Below are positions 8,089 through 15,437 of a stretch of 63,225 nt of DNA, in pieces (within the stretch, counting starts at the first letter, position 1; each line of letters begins with the position of its first letter). Source of the stretch: an uncultured Acetatifactor sp. Lineage in GTDB: Bacteria > Bacillota > Clostridia > Lachnospirales > Lachnospiraceae. The notes below the pieces were generated by a model. It was not told the DNA's origin and ran no database searches. It saw nothing but the letters and a program-made list of their open reading frames with translations. Location of the stretch: the NCBI GenBank assembly GCA_910586775.1, contig CAJUJN010000022.1, positions 1 through 63,225 on the forward strand, in the 5' to 3' direction. Made by a program: the position numbers and the translations under genes.

Positions 8089-9006
8089 GGCTGTCTCCAG
8101 CAATTGTCTGCGCAGTTTCTCAGGTGCAAGGACTTCCACATGATCTCCCAGTGAGAGCAGGGTTCCCAGCCACAGCTGCTCGTTTTCAACCACGGTGAGC
8201 TCCATCAGGACACTTCGGTCATCGGCTTCATCGGTGGTATTTTTCGGGGGTTCTTCCGGGTTTTCGCGCAATATGGTTCCGTTCAGGTATTCTTTGATGC
8301 GGGAAACGGCAGCAGGACTGCACTTCACGAGGACATTCAGGTATTTGCGGGAGTCTGCGCCGTCATTTTTCTCCAGGATAAGCGCTGCCGGTTCATGCTC
8401 TTTTGCAAAGGGTGTGTCGGTTATCTCCAGGCCGCTCATCCGCACAAGCTTGTAGGTGCGATAGTCGCTCTTTACCCTGGAATAGGCGAGAAGATACCAG
8501 GCATACCATCTGTACAGTACAGCTACGGGTTCCACGCTGTGGGTGCGGGTTTCGTTATTATTATTCGTATAGACGAAACGAACCATACGCTTCCCGGCAA
8601 TTGCGGACTGCAGTGCCTGGAGGAGAGCGGTATCTCCCTCCCGCAAAACGGAAAAATCCAGGAGGAGGCAGTTGTCTTCAGGTTTGGACACACTGGCTAT
8701 TTTTTCCAGGGTGTGCCTGGCCTTTTGTCCTCCTGTGGCGGACACCAGTCCCTGTAGGGCGGTGAGGATGCAGGAGTAATCGTCGGAGGTGGCGAAGTGG
8801 TGGTCCAGCCGGAACCGTTCCGCTATTTCGTAACCGCCTGCCGCTCCGGCGACGGATATCACCGGAATCCCGGAAAGGCACAGTGATTCCATGTCCCGCT
8901 GTATCGTCCGAAGGGATACCTCGAAATGTTCTGCCAGCTCGCTGGCGGGCGTTCTGCCGTGGTTGAGAAGGTATATGGTTATGGCGTAGAGGCGTTCGGT
9001 TTTCAT
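8062..9006 (-). CDS. HTH/WYL-domain transcriptional regulator (YafY type)
   Basis: 314 residues. An N-terminal helix-turn-helix of the DeoR/HTH_11 type (LSLRTIQRDM-like, residues 1-60) is followed by a WYL domain with the eponymous W170-Y171-L172, and a WCX-like C-terminal region. WYL domains sense ligands such as nucleic acid fragments and occur in many regulators, including those of defence loci. The start at 9006 fits the family start MKTERLYAI; an upstream extension to 9141 runs into a hairpin repeat and has no homology. The ribosome binding site is weak. The gene is convergent with the AlbA_2 gene, and no obvious partner operon is present. Confidence 0.85.
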   Translation of the reverse strand: MKTERLYAITIYLLNHGRTPASELAEHFEVSLRTIQRDMESLCLSGIPVISVAGAAGGYEIAERFRLDHHFATSDDYSCILTALQGLVSATGGQKARHTLEKIASVSKPEDNCLLLDFSVLREGDTALLQALQSAIAGKRMVRFVYTNNNNETRTHSVEPVAVLYRWYAWYLLAYSRVKSDYRTYKLVRMSGLEITDTPFAKEHEPAALILEKNDGADSRKYLNVLVKCSPAAVSRIKEYLNGTILRENPEEPPKNTTDEADDRSVLMELTVVENEQLWLGTLLSLGDHVEVLAPEKLRRQLLETAENIVSLYG

Positions 9007-9100
9007 GTAGGGTTCGTCCTGTTCTGCCGGAGGGCTGATTTTTGGCGCAGAGGGAATATTTTCTCTCTTTGCCGCCTGCCATCCGTTGCCGCTGAGATTT

Positions 9101-9259
9101 GAGTTCCTAACCCGGACAAGCCGGAACCAAAATGTTGCCATTTTGCGCAGGAAAACATTGTTAAGTGCCTAAAGGAAAAACAGCGTTTCGGCATTTCACA
9201 ATAAAATCCCGGACAAAACAGCACAATTTTGGATCCGGCCTGTCCGGGTTGAGGAAACA
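9101..9259. repeat. 159-bp long imperfect palindrome (MITE-like)
   Basis: Arms 9101-9138 and 9221-9259 are inverted copies (left CCCGGACAAGCCGG, right CCGGCCTGTCCGGG), and an inner pair 9157-9169/9190-9202 (ATTGTTAAGTGCC with GGCATTTCACAAT) is nested inside. The element lies between the WYL regulator start and the end of the GHKL kinase. Its transcript would form one long hairpin. It could be a miniature inverted-repeat element or a terminator/processing structure for the kinase transcript. Confidence 0.7.
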
Positions 9260-9322
9260 AAATATACAGGTTAGTTATCGGCAGTTTCTGAGGGCTGCGC
9301 AAAAGGACAGTGCGTGCTGCCG

Positions 9323-10042
9323 TCACAACAGCGGCAGCATAACCTCTGTGGCAAACACCCCGTTTTCCGTCTGGCGGTTCAGAAAGCCGCCGTATTTCTG
9401 CACAATGCTGTCGATCCGAAGCAGCCCGAAGCCGTGGTGTCCCTGCTTGTCCGAAGTGAAATGCCCGCCGGTTTTCCTGGCCTGGCCGTTCATGGAGTTG
9501 GTGACGGAGATGTAGAGCTGCTTTTTCACGATGTCGATGTAAATCCGGATGAAACGCTCCGATTCGGGCATCTGCATGCAGGCTTCCATGGCATTGTCCA
9601 GCAGATTCCCGATCAGTACGGAAAGATCAATGCCGGAAATGGGGATATCCTCCGGCACCAGAGCCGTGGCATCCGTCTGGATATGCCGCTCCTGGATCAG
9701 GGTCAGCTTGCTGTTCAATATGGCATCCACCATCACGTTTCCGGTCTTCAGCACCGTGTCCACCGTGCGCAGGTCTTCTTCCAGGCGTTCCAGATAGAGG
9801 GAGGCCTGTTCATACTGTGCCATGTCCATATGGGCTTTTAAAGTCTGGATATGGTTGTGGTAATCATGCCGCCAGCCGCGCATTTTACGGTACATCGTCT
9901 CTACTTCATCGTAATGCCGGTTTACCAGGTCATTCTGGAACCGGGAAATCCGCCGGTTCACATACCAGGGCATGGCGAATATCCAAAGGAGCGCATTGAG
10001 CAGAGCCAGGATTGCAAATATTACGGTAATTTGCCAGATCAT
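9323..10042 (-). CDS. GHKL-type (AgrC-like) sensor histidine kinase, short form
   Basis: 239 residues with a single predicted membrane helix (about residues 4-24), then a dimerisation helix with the AgrC-like phosphoacceptor motif WRHDYHNHI (His59). A GHKL ATPase domain follows with N-box LIGNLLDNAMEA (about 142-153) and a G-box HHGFGLLRI. AgrC-type kinases normally have five to seven membrane helices and about 430 residues, so the sensor part is missing or replaced by another partner. It follows the response regulator gene on the same strand, 122 bp downstream, with AGAGGAAG before its start. No agrB/agrD peptide genes are present nearby. Confidence 0.85.
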   Translation of the reverse strand: MIWQITVIFAILALLNALLWIFAMPWYVNRRISRFQNDLVNRHYDEVETMYRKMRGWRHDYHNHIQTLKAHMDMAQYEQASLYLERLEEDLRTVDTVLKTGNVMVDAILNSKLTLIQERHIQTDATALVPEDIPISGIDLSVLIGNLLDNAMEACMQMPESERFIRIYIDIVKKQLYISVTNSMNGQARKTGGHFTSDKQGHHGFGLLRIDSIVQKYGGFLNRQTENGVFATEVMLPLL

Positions 10043-10164
10043 TTGACTTCCTCTACTTTCGTTGGCGTTTTTCCGTCATTTTAAGGGATATACGTTTTGC
10101 TTTTACGGGAAAATAATGGGTGCAATGGCGCAATGCTGAGAAACAGCCCGGGCGGCAATGTCCG

Positions 10165-10896
10165 CTATCGCGGGGCGCGCCGGAATACGGAATCTTCATG
10201 CAGGGCGATAAAAGCCTGATTCACCTTTTTCTGCGCGCTCCGGCTCAGGGGCAGCCTGCGGCCGTCGTCAAGCACCAGTTCCGTCTTCAGGATAGCGCAG
10301 ATATGCCCTGCGTTCACCAGGTAAGAACGGTGACAGCGCAGAAATTCGGGCTGGCCGGAAAGGAAACGTTCCAGCTCCCCTATGGGGGAATGCAGTGTGT
10401 ATTCATTGTCTGCCGTGTACAGGACGCACCAGTGGGCCCGGGCCTCCAGGTACCAGATTCTGGAGGGCGGAAGAGAGAGGGGGCCGTCCTCGGTCTGAAA
10501 CAGGAGCCGCTGTTCCTGCCGGAGGTTTTTCTCTTTCAGCCTGTCCAGCAGAGAAAAAAGCTTTTCCTTGCGTATGGGCTTTAAGAGATAGTGAAGCGCG
10601 GCTACCTCGTAGCCCTGGGCCATATATTTTTCGTATCCCGTGACGAAGAGAATGGGAATCTCCTCGTCCTCTGTCCGGATATGTGCTGCCAGCTCCATGC
10701 CGTTTTGCTGTCCCATCTCAATGTCCAATATCAGCAGGTCAAAGTCCCTGTCCTCTTCCCAGGTAAAGGAAAATGCTTCGGCACTTGCGAAAAGTTCGCT
10801 TTTTAACGGTGTACCGCTTATCTGTGCCCATTCTTCCAGATATTTCTGCAACAGCTGCTGCTGCGCTTTTTCGTCATCACATATTGCAAACCGCAT
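10165..10896 (-). CDS. LytTR-family response regulator
   Basis: 243 residues. The receiver domain (1-120) has acidic pocket DD at 7-8, phosphoacceptor Asp58 in LLILDIEMG and Lys106 in LLKPIRKEK. A C-terminal LytTR DNA-binding domain (about 135-235) contains FLRCHRSYLVN. Regulators of this AgrA/ComE group control peptide export, bacteriocin and virulence genes. AGAGG precedes the ATG. It is transcribed divergently from the two ABC exporter remnants and ahead of the short GHKL kinase, the order expected of a two-component system controlling a neighbouring transporter. Confidence 0.9.
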   Translation of the reverse strand: MRFAICDDEKAQQQLLQKYLEEWAQISGTPLKSELFASAEAFSFTWEEDRDFDLLILDIEMGQQNGMELAAHIRTEDEEIPILFVTGYEKYMAQGYEVAALHYLLKPIRKEKLFSLLDRLKEKNLRQEQRLLFQTEDGPLSLPPSRIWYLEARAHWCVLYTADNEYTLHSPIGELERFLSGQPEFLRCHRSYLVNAGHICAILKTELVLDDGRRLPLSRSAQKKVNQAFIALHEDSVFRRAPR

Positions 10897-11012
10897 GTAA
10901 AACCTCTTTAAAATATTTCACTGCGCGGGGGGCTGAAATTCTTCCGCCCGTCTGTTGGAAAGATGTTTCAGGCATGTTCCGGAAAGCGGAAACTGCCGGG
11001 AAACAATCGGTA

Positions 11013-11053
11013 CAATCTGCCCGGGCGTATTGATTCCCGCTTCAGGCAGATTG
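11013..11053. promoter_or_regulatory. Nested inverted repeat in divergent intergenic region
   Basis: CAATCTGCC (11013-11021) and GGCAGATTG (11045-11053) are a perfect inverted pair, with a second pair GGG...CCC inside. It sits in the 387-bp gap between the LytTR regulator and the ABC genes, where a control site for either direction would lie. Confidence 0.4.
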
Positions 11054-11178
11054 ATTATAGCATGAAAAATTTGCGGCGGCAATGGCATCTTTTTCAATTG
11101 GTTTTTGTAGATTCGGGAGAGCGGCTGAAACTGCAGTTTATGCGTCTCCGAATACCATTCGTGCGCCATTTTACATTT

Positions 11179-11267
11179 TTGCCTGAAGATGTGGTATCCT
11201 TATAGTACGTTATACTTGAGAGTCGTCGCGCAGTGGCTTTACCCTTTAGAGCCGTTGCGCAGCGACT
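11179..11267 (+). promoter_or_regulatory. Promoter and leader hairpin of the ABC remnant operon
   Basis: TTGCCT at 11179 and TATAGT at 11201 are 16 bp apart, a plausible sigma-70 promoter. The transcript would start near 11213 and include an 18-bp imperfect stem (11221-11238 with 11250-11267, 14 of 18 pairs), ending six bases before the AGGAGGA ribosome binding site of the first ABC gene. Confidence 0.55.
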
Positions 11268-11283
11268 AAATTAGGAGGAAGCT

Positions 11284-11946
11284 ATGATTGAGGAAAATCG
11301 CGTTTTCGGGGCGCAGAAAAAACAGAAATATGGCATGCTCAGCAATGCCTGCTATCATCTGCGGGCAGAGTGGGAGGCGGATAAGGGGCTTGTACTGGTT
11401 CTTTCCCATATTAATCTGACCATTCAGCCCGGGGAGAAGCTGGCGCTGCTGGGGCTGAACGGTGCGGGCAAGACTACATTGGTGAAGCTGCTCTGCGGGT
11501 TTTATGAGCCTACAGAGGGAACGGTGCTTTTAAATGACATTCCTGTCAGAAATTACAACAGGGAGGACTATTACAGTCTGATTGCCGTGCTGTTTCAGGA
11601 TGCCACGCTGCTTCCTTTTTCGCTGGATGAGAATCTGACGGGCGGCAGAAGCAGTGAGACAGACAGAAAGTGGCTGGATTCGGCATTGAGCCTGTCGGGA
11701 TTTCGGGAAAAGTACTATGCCCTGCCGAAACAGGGAGGTACAAAGCTGGTGAAGGAAGTGAATCCGGATGCGTTGGATTTTTCCGGAGGGGAGAAGCAGA
11801 AGATGCTGTTTGCCAGAGCCTTGTACAAGGACGCGCCGCTCCTGGTTCTGGATGAGCCTACGGCGGCGTTGGACCCGATAGCGGAGAATGAGCTGTACCA
11901 GAATTTCGGAGAGGCTGCGAAGGGGCGGACCTGCGTCTATATTTGA
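11284..11946 (+). CDS. Truncated ABC transporter ATPase domain (probable pseudogene)
   Basis: 220 residues. After about 27 residues resembling the start of an exporter half-transporter, the sequence passes directly into an ABC nucleotide-binding domain: Walker A GLNGAGKTT, signature FSGGEKQKM, Walker B LLVLDEPTAALDP. It stops at RTCVYI, exactly where the family continues with SHRLSS (the H-loop). The membrane domain, H-loop histidine and C-terminal tail are therefore absent, so ATP hydrolysis should fail. An excellent AGGAGGA precedes the start. The coding frame ends at 11946, where the next, also truncated, ABC gene takes over in another frame. This looks like deletion between two tandem exporter genes. 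Confidence 0.8.
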   Translation: MIEENRVFGAQKKQKYGMLSNACYHLRAEWEADKGLVLVLSHINLTIQPGEKLALLGLNGAGKTTLVKLLCGFYEPTEGTVLLNDIPVRNYNREDYYSLIAVLFQDATLLPFSLDENLTGGRSSETDRKWLDSALSLSGFREKYYALPKQGGTKLVKEVNPDALDFSGGEKQKMLFARALYKDAPLLVLDEPTAALDPIAENELYQNFGEAAKGRTCVYI

Positions 11947-11963
11947 ACCGGAAAGGCTTTACC

Positions 11964-13457
11964 ATGGACTATGAGTATCTGGAAGATGTGAAAGTACAGG
12001 AGCTTCGAACCAGGGGAGAAGAAGCCTGGACAGGGGTGGCCGGCTGGGCTATGTATCAGTACGAGTCCTGTCTCTCGGCGGTGATCGCCGTGCTGGCGGC
12101 GGTGGTCCTGCTGATTCCTCTTTTGTCGGGAGGGATGGAAGGCGGCGTTTCCCTGCAGTCCGTTCTGTCCGCATTAATCCTGGGCCTGGCAATCGGGGCG
12201 CTGATGGTCCTGAATTATCAGAAAAGCAGAAAATACAGCCAGAAGATACAGGAAATATACAACAACACGGCTGATATCGGAAACCGGACCGGCTATTATC
12301 ATGATATCCTTGCTGCCGCAGAGGGACAAAAGGATCTGCGCTGTTACGGGCAGCAGGAGGCCATACTGGAGGATGTACACCATGTGTGGATCCGATATCT
12401 GAAAGAATGTAAGCGGCTGGTCAGGATCGGTGCCAGAAAAATAGCGGCGGACCAGACCGCATCGGAGCTTTCGGCGCTGCTGGTGTATGTGTTCACCAGT
12501 GTTCAGGCTATGCTTGGCACCATCACCATAGGGCAGGTGGTGACCTGTTCCTCCAGTATGATAAGGCTGTCCTCTTCTCTGGCGGGGCTGGCGGAGAATA
12601 TGGGTTCCATGGAGCGGATCATCATGCTGAGCCAGGATCAGAAGAAATATATGGAACTGGAAAAACGCAAGCAGGTGGGGACGATTCCCCTGGAAAAGCG
12701 GCGGGACAACCGGTTCAGGGTGCAGTTTGAGCATGTGTCCTTCCGGTATCCCGGATCTGACAGGGATGTCATAAAAGACCTGAACCTGGAATTCGTCATC
12801 GGGGAGCGCATGGCTCTGGTGGGAAAAAACGGCTCCGGTAAGAGTACTTTCATCAAATTGCTCTGCCGTCTGTATGACGTGACGGAAGGCTGTATCAAGG
12901 TAAACGGCATCGATATCCGCAAATATGACTACAGAGAATACTGCAATCTTTTCTCCGTGGTGTTCCAGGATTTCGCCATTTTTGCGATTCCGGTGGGGGA
13001 AAATATTGCGGCTTCCGCTCAGGTGGATAAGGAGAAGGCGCTGGATGCCCTGGACAGAGCCGGGGTGGGAGAGCGGGTCAGAGAGCTTCCGGAGGGGCTT
13101 GCCGTCTGCGTGGGAAAGGATTTCGACGAAGCAGGGGTGATTTTTTCCGGCGGGGAGAAGCAGAAGATGGCCATCGCCAGAGCCATCTACAAGGACGCGC
13201 CCTTCGTCATCATGGACGAACCCACCGCCGCCCTGGACCCGCAGGCGGAATGCGAAGTGTTTGCGGGCTTTGATAAAATGGTGGGCAGCAAGACGGCGCT
13301 CTACATTTCACATAGGCTGGCGTCCTGCCGGTTCTGCCAGGATATTCTGGTGTTTGACGCAGGCAAAGTAGTCCAGCGGGGCAGTCATGAGGAACTGGAG
13401 CGGCAGGAGGGGCTGTATAAAGAATTGTGGGAAGCCCAGGCGCAGTATTATGCGTGA
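11964..13457 (+). CDS. ABC exporter lacking its first membrane helices
   Basis: 497 residues from the ATG at 11964 (GGAAAGG seven bases upstream; an in-frame TTG at 11943 is possible). It begins at MDYEYLEDVKVQELR, which in intact half-transporters follows the second transmembrane helix, so roughly 80-110 N-terminal residues are missing. Membrane helices near residues 40-60, 70-85 and 170-200 remain, followed by a complete ATPase domain: Walker A GKNGSGKST, signature FSGGEKQKM, Walker B VIMDEPTAALDP and H-loop ISHRL. The sibling gene upstream retains only an ATPase fragment. Neither is likely to transport alone. The intact ancestral pair was probably a peptide or bacteriocin exporter controlled by the divergent LytTR/GHKL genes. 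Confidence 0.8.
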   Translation: MDYEYLEDVKVQELRTRGEEAWTGVAGWAMYQYESCLSAVIAVLAAVVLLIPLLSGGMEGGVSLQSVLSALILGLAIGALMVLNYQKSRKYSQKIQEIYNNTADIGNRTGYYHDILAAAEGQKDLRCYGQQEAILEDVHHVWIRYLKECKRLVRIGARKIAADQTASELSALLVYVFTSVQAMLGTITIGQVVTCSSSMIRLSSSLAGLAENMGSMERIIMLSQDQKKYMELEKRKQVGTIPLEKRRDNRFRVQFEHVSFRYPGSDRDVIKDLNLEFVIGERMALVGKNGSGKSTFIKLLCRLYDVTEGCIKVNGIDIRKYDYREYCNLFSVVFQDFAIFAIPVGENIAASAQVDKEKALDALDRAGVGERVRELPEGLAVCVGKDFDEAGVIFSGGEKQKMAIARAIYKDAPFVIMDEPTAALDPQAECEVFAGFDKMVGSKTALYISHRLASCRFCQDILVFDAGKVVQRGSHEELERQEGLYKELWEAQAQYYA

Positions 13458-13571
13458 CGGCAGCGCGGACAGCCGGTATTGCGGCAGCAGAACCGCGTAT
13501 CGGCATTGTGGGGCTGCGTGATATAAATTCTGATACAAATTCTTAGAATATTTTACGTTCATACAGGTAGG

Positions 13572-13620
13572 AAAAAACAGGGAAGTGTGGTAGAATGAAA
13601 CCATGCGCACCCTGTTTTTT
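13572..13620 (+). terminator. Terminator after the ABC genes
   Basis: AAAAAACAGGG (13572-13582) pairs with CCCTGTTTTTT (13610-13620), with further pairing inside, ending in a T run. It closes the ABC remnant operon. Confidence 0.75.
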
Positions 13621-13760
13621 GGATTGGGTATAGCCTTTAGCGGACTGTGCATTGAAAGTTACTTTGAAGTTGATGATCTAAATCTTGATTTTGTCGAAAT
13701 TAAGAGTCGTAATTCGATACGAGCAGATTGAGAACAACAAGTGCCTGGAAGGTGTAACGG

Positions 13761-13907
13761 ATGAAAAAAGCAATTATATATTGGTTTTCAGAAGCGGAGG
13801 GAGGCAGAAAGAAACCTCCGGCAGGCACAGGATACTACCCAACAATAGTATTAGAAGATGGAAGCAATGTTTGTCTGAAAAAAGCATGGAAATCTGTCTG
13901 CTCTTAG
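13761..13907 (+). CDS. Small 48-residue ORF, probable N-terminal fragment
   Basis: MKKAIIYWFSEAEGGRKKPP is the start of a 48-residue product preceded by GGAAGGTG six bases upstream of the ATG. The composition, with IYWFSEAEGGRKKPPAG and YYPTIVLEDG, resembles the beginning of small proteins sometimes described as EF-Tu-domain-2-like, which are usually over 80 residues. A TAG after CLKKAWKSVCS cuts it short. No continuation in another frame was seen before the next gene at 13945. A TTGAAGT motif like those in the phased array lies about 100 bp upstream (13658-13664). It may be a broken gene or a genuine short protein. Confidence 0.4.
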   Translation: MKKAIIYWFSEAEGGRKKPPAGTGYYPTIVLEDGSNVCLKKAWKSVCS

Positions 13908-13944
13908 GGTAAGATGGAGATATCATATTTTAAAGGAAGAAAGG

Positions 13945-14571
13945 ATGACGTTAAGTATGAGATATTTATTTCAGGGGGATTCCATCACGGACTGGGGGCG
14001 GGGAAATTATGAAGACCCCCATGCCACCGGATGCGGTTATCCCCGTATTCTGGAAGCGGAGCTCACGGCTGAGAACGGAGACTGCGAGGTGCTGAACTGC
14101 GGCATCAGCGGAAACCGGGTAGTGGACTTGCTGGCCAGATGGAAAAAAGACTGCCTGAACCTGAAGCCGGACGTTCTGACCATTTTTATCGGCGTAAACG
14201 ACGTGTGGCATGAACTGGGCAGCCAGAACGGCGTGGCTTCGGCGCTTTTTGAGGAAGTGTACCGGATTTTGCTCCGGGAGACATTTGCTGCCCTGCCGGA
14301 GACGCGGGTCATTCTTATGGGGACTTTCGTCACCCATGGAACAGGCACGGACCCGGATTGGGAGACATTCCGCAACGAAGTAAAGATACGCAGGGATATT
14401 ACCCGCAGGCTGGCGGAGGAGTTTCATCTGGGCTATGTGGATCTGCAGCAGGTATTTGACCAGGCGCAGGAAAAGCAGCCTGCGGAGCACTGGACCATAG
14501 ACGGCGTCCATCCTACCGCCGCAGGGCACTGGCTGATAGCCCGGGAGTGGAAGAAGACGGCGGGCGTATAA
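13945..14571 (+). CDS. SGNH/GDSL-family esterase
   Basis: 208 residues with all SGNH blocks: GDSIT (Ser13) in block I, GISGNR in block II (Gly53), GVNDV (Asn85) in block III and DGVHPT (Asp185, His188) in block V. No signal peptide is visible, so it should act in the cytoplasm, probably removing acetyl or other ester groups from sugars. The start at 13945 follows AGGAAGAAAGG. It precedes the DUF4867/xylulokinase pair by 195 bp, fitting a role in deacylating imported oligosaccharides, but no shared promoter is evident. Confidence 0.88.
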   Translation: MTLSMRYLFQGDSITDWGRGNYEDPHATGCGYPRILEAELTAENGDCEVLNCGISGNRVVDLLARWKKDCLNLKPDVLTIFIGVNDVWHELGSQNGVASALFEEVYRILLRETFAALPETRVILMGTFVTHGTGTDPDWETFRNEVKIRRDITRRLAEEFHLGYVDLQQVFDQAQEKQPAEHWTIDGVHPTAAGHWLIAREWKKTAGV

Positions 14572-14766
14572 TGGGAAAGCATCCGGCAATTGTCAGGTCA
14601 AGAAGGGAAGGTTCGTAATTGCGTTTCGGCTCGCGGCGGAAGTTTTCTCTGATTCATAAAAGGAATATGCCGGAAAAGAATAAAGAATAAACAGGAAATG
14701 CGGACTTCGACGAACTGTTTGATATTGAATGGCAAGCAGCAGAAATATATATGGAGGAACGAAAAA

Positions 14767-15423
14767 ATGAAGATTTTGAAGGTGACAGACCCTGCATTCA
14801 CAAAATACGGCAGGGTAATCGGCAACGTGGATTTTACCGGACTGGTGGAGGCGCTGAAGAAGACGCCCTGCCCTGAGGACGTGGTTTACGAGCCCTCGGT
14901 GGAGGCGCTGGAAGCTCTTCCCGTGATGGAAGAACTTTCCAGGATTGTGTACGGGGAGATGCCCATCCAGATCGGATACTGCAACGGGCACAATGTAATG
15001 CTGAACGCCCTGGAGTACCACCGGGATTCCGAAATCAATGTGGCGGCAACGGATGCCGTGCTGATGCTGGGACTTCTGACGGATGTGGAAGCGGACCATA
15101 CCTATGATACTTCCAAAGTGGAGGCTTTCCTGTTACCGGCGGGAACGGCTGTGGAGGTTTATGCCACCACACTGCACTATGCGCCCTGTCATGTAGAGAC
15201 AGGCGGTTTTCAGGTTGCAATCGTGCTGCCCAGAGGGACAAACTATCCGCTGAAGGGGAGCCATGCAAAGGTAAAAGAGGCGCAATGCGGCGCCGGGGTT
15301 TCCAATGAGGATGCCATGCTCACTGCAGTGAACAAGTGGCTCATCGGACATGCCGAAGGCGGATTGGATGAGGGAAGCTTCCTGGGTCTCAAGGGAAAGA
15401 ATCTGTGCCTGACAGAGGACTGA
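14767..15423 (+). CDS. DUF4867-family protein
   Basis: 218 residues recognised as the DUF4867 type by MKILKVTDPAFTKYGRV, the central EYHRDSEINVAATDAVLMLG and the C-terminal GLKGKN. The fold is probably cupin-like, given HRDSE and the later THYAPCH-like histidine cluster. In Firmicutes these proteins commonly sit beside FGGY kinases and fucose/arabinose-isomerase family enzymes, suggesting a sugar-isomerising or mutarotating role; the exact reaction is unknown to me. GGAGG precedes the ATG. The xylulokinase gene follows after 14 bp, so the two are cotranscribed, while the partner isomerase is displaced to 26 kb. Confidence 0.82.
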   Translation: MKILKVTDPAFTKYGRVIGNVDFTGLVEALKKTPCPEDVVYEPSVEALEALPVMEELSRIVYGEMPIQIGYCNGHNVMLNALEYHRDSEINVAATDAVLMLGLLTDVEADHTYDTSKVEAFLLPAGTAVEVYATTLHYAPCHVETGGFQVAIVLPRGTNYPLKGSHAKVKEAQCGAGVSNEDAMLTAVNKWLIGHAEGGLDEGSFLGLKGKNLCLTED

Positions 15424-15437
15424 GAGGAGAATAAGTC

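Noticed and set aside
11943..11963. TTG start for the second ABC remnant
   Set aside because: The ATG at 11964 has GGAAAGG at proper distance and begins the conserved sequence; the TTG adds seven unconserved residues.
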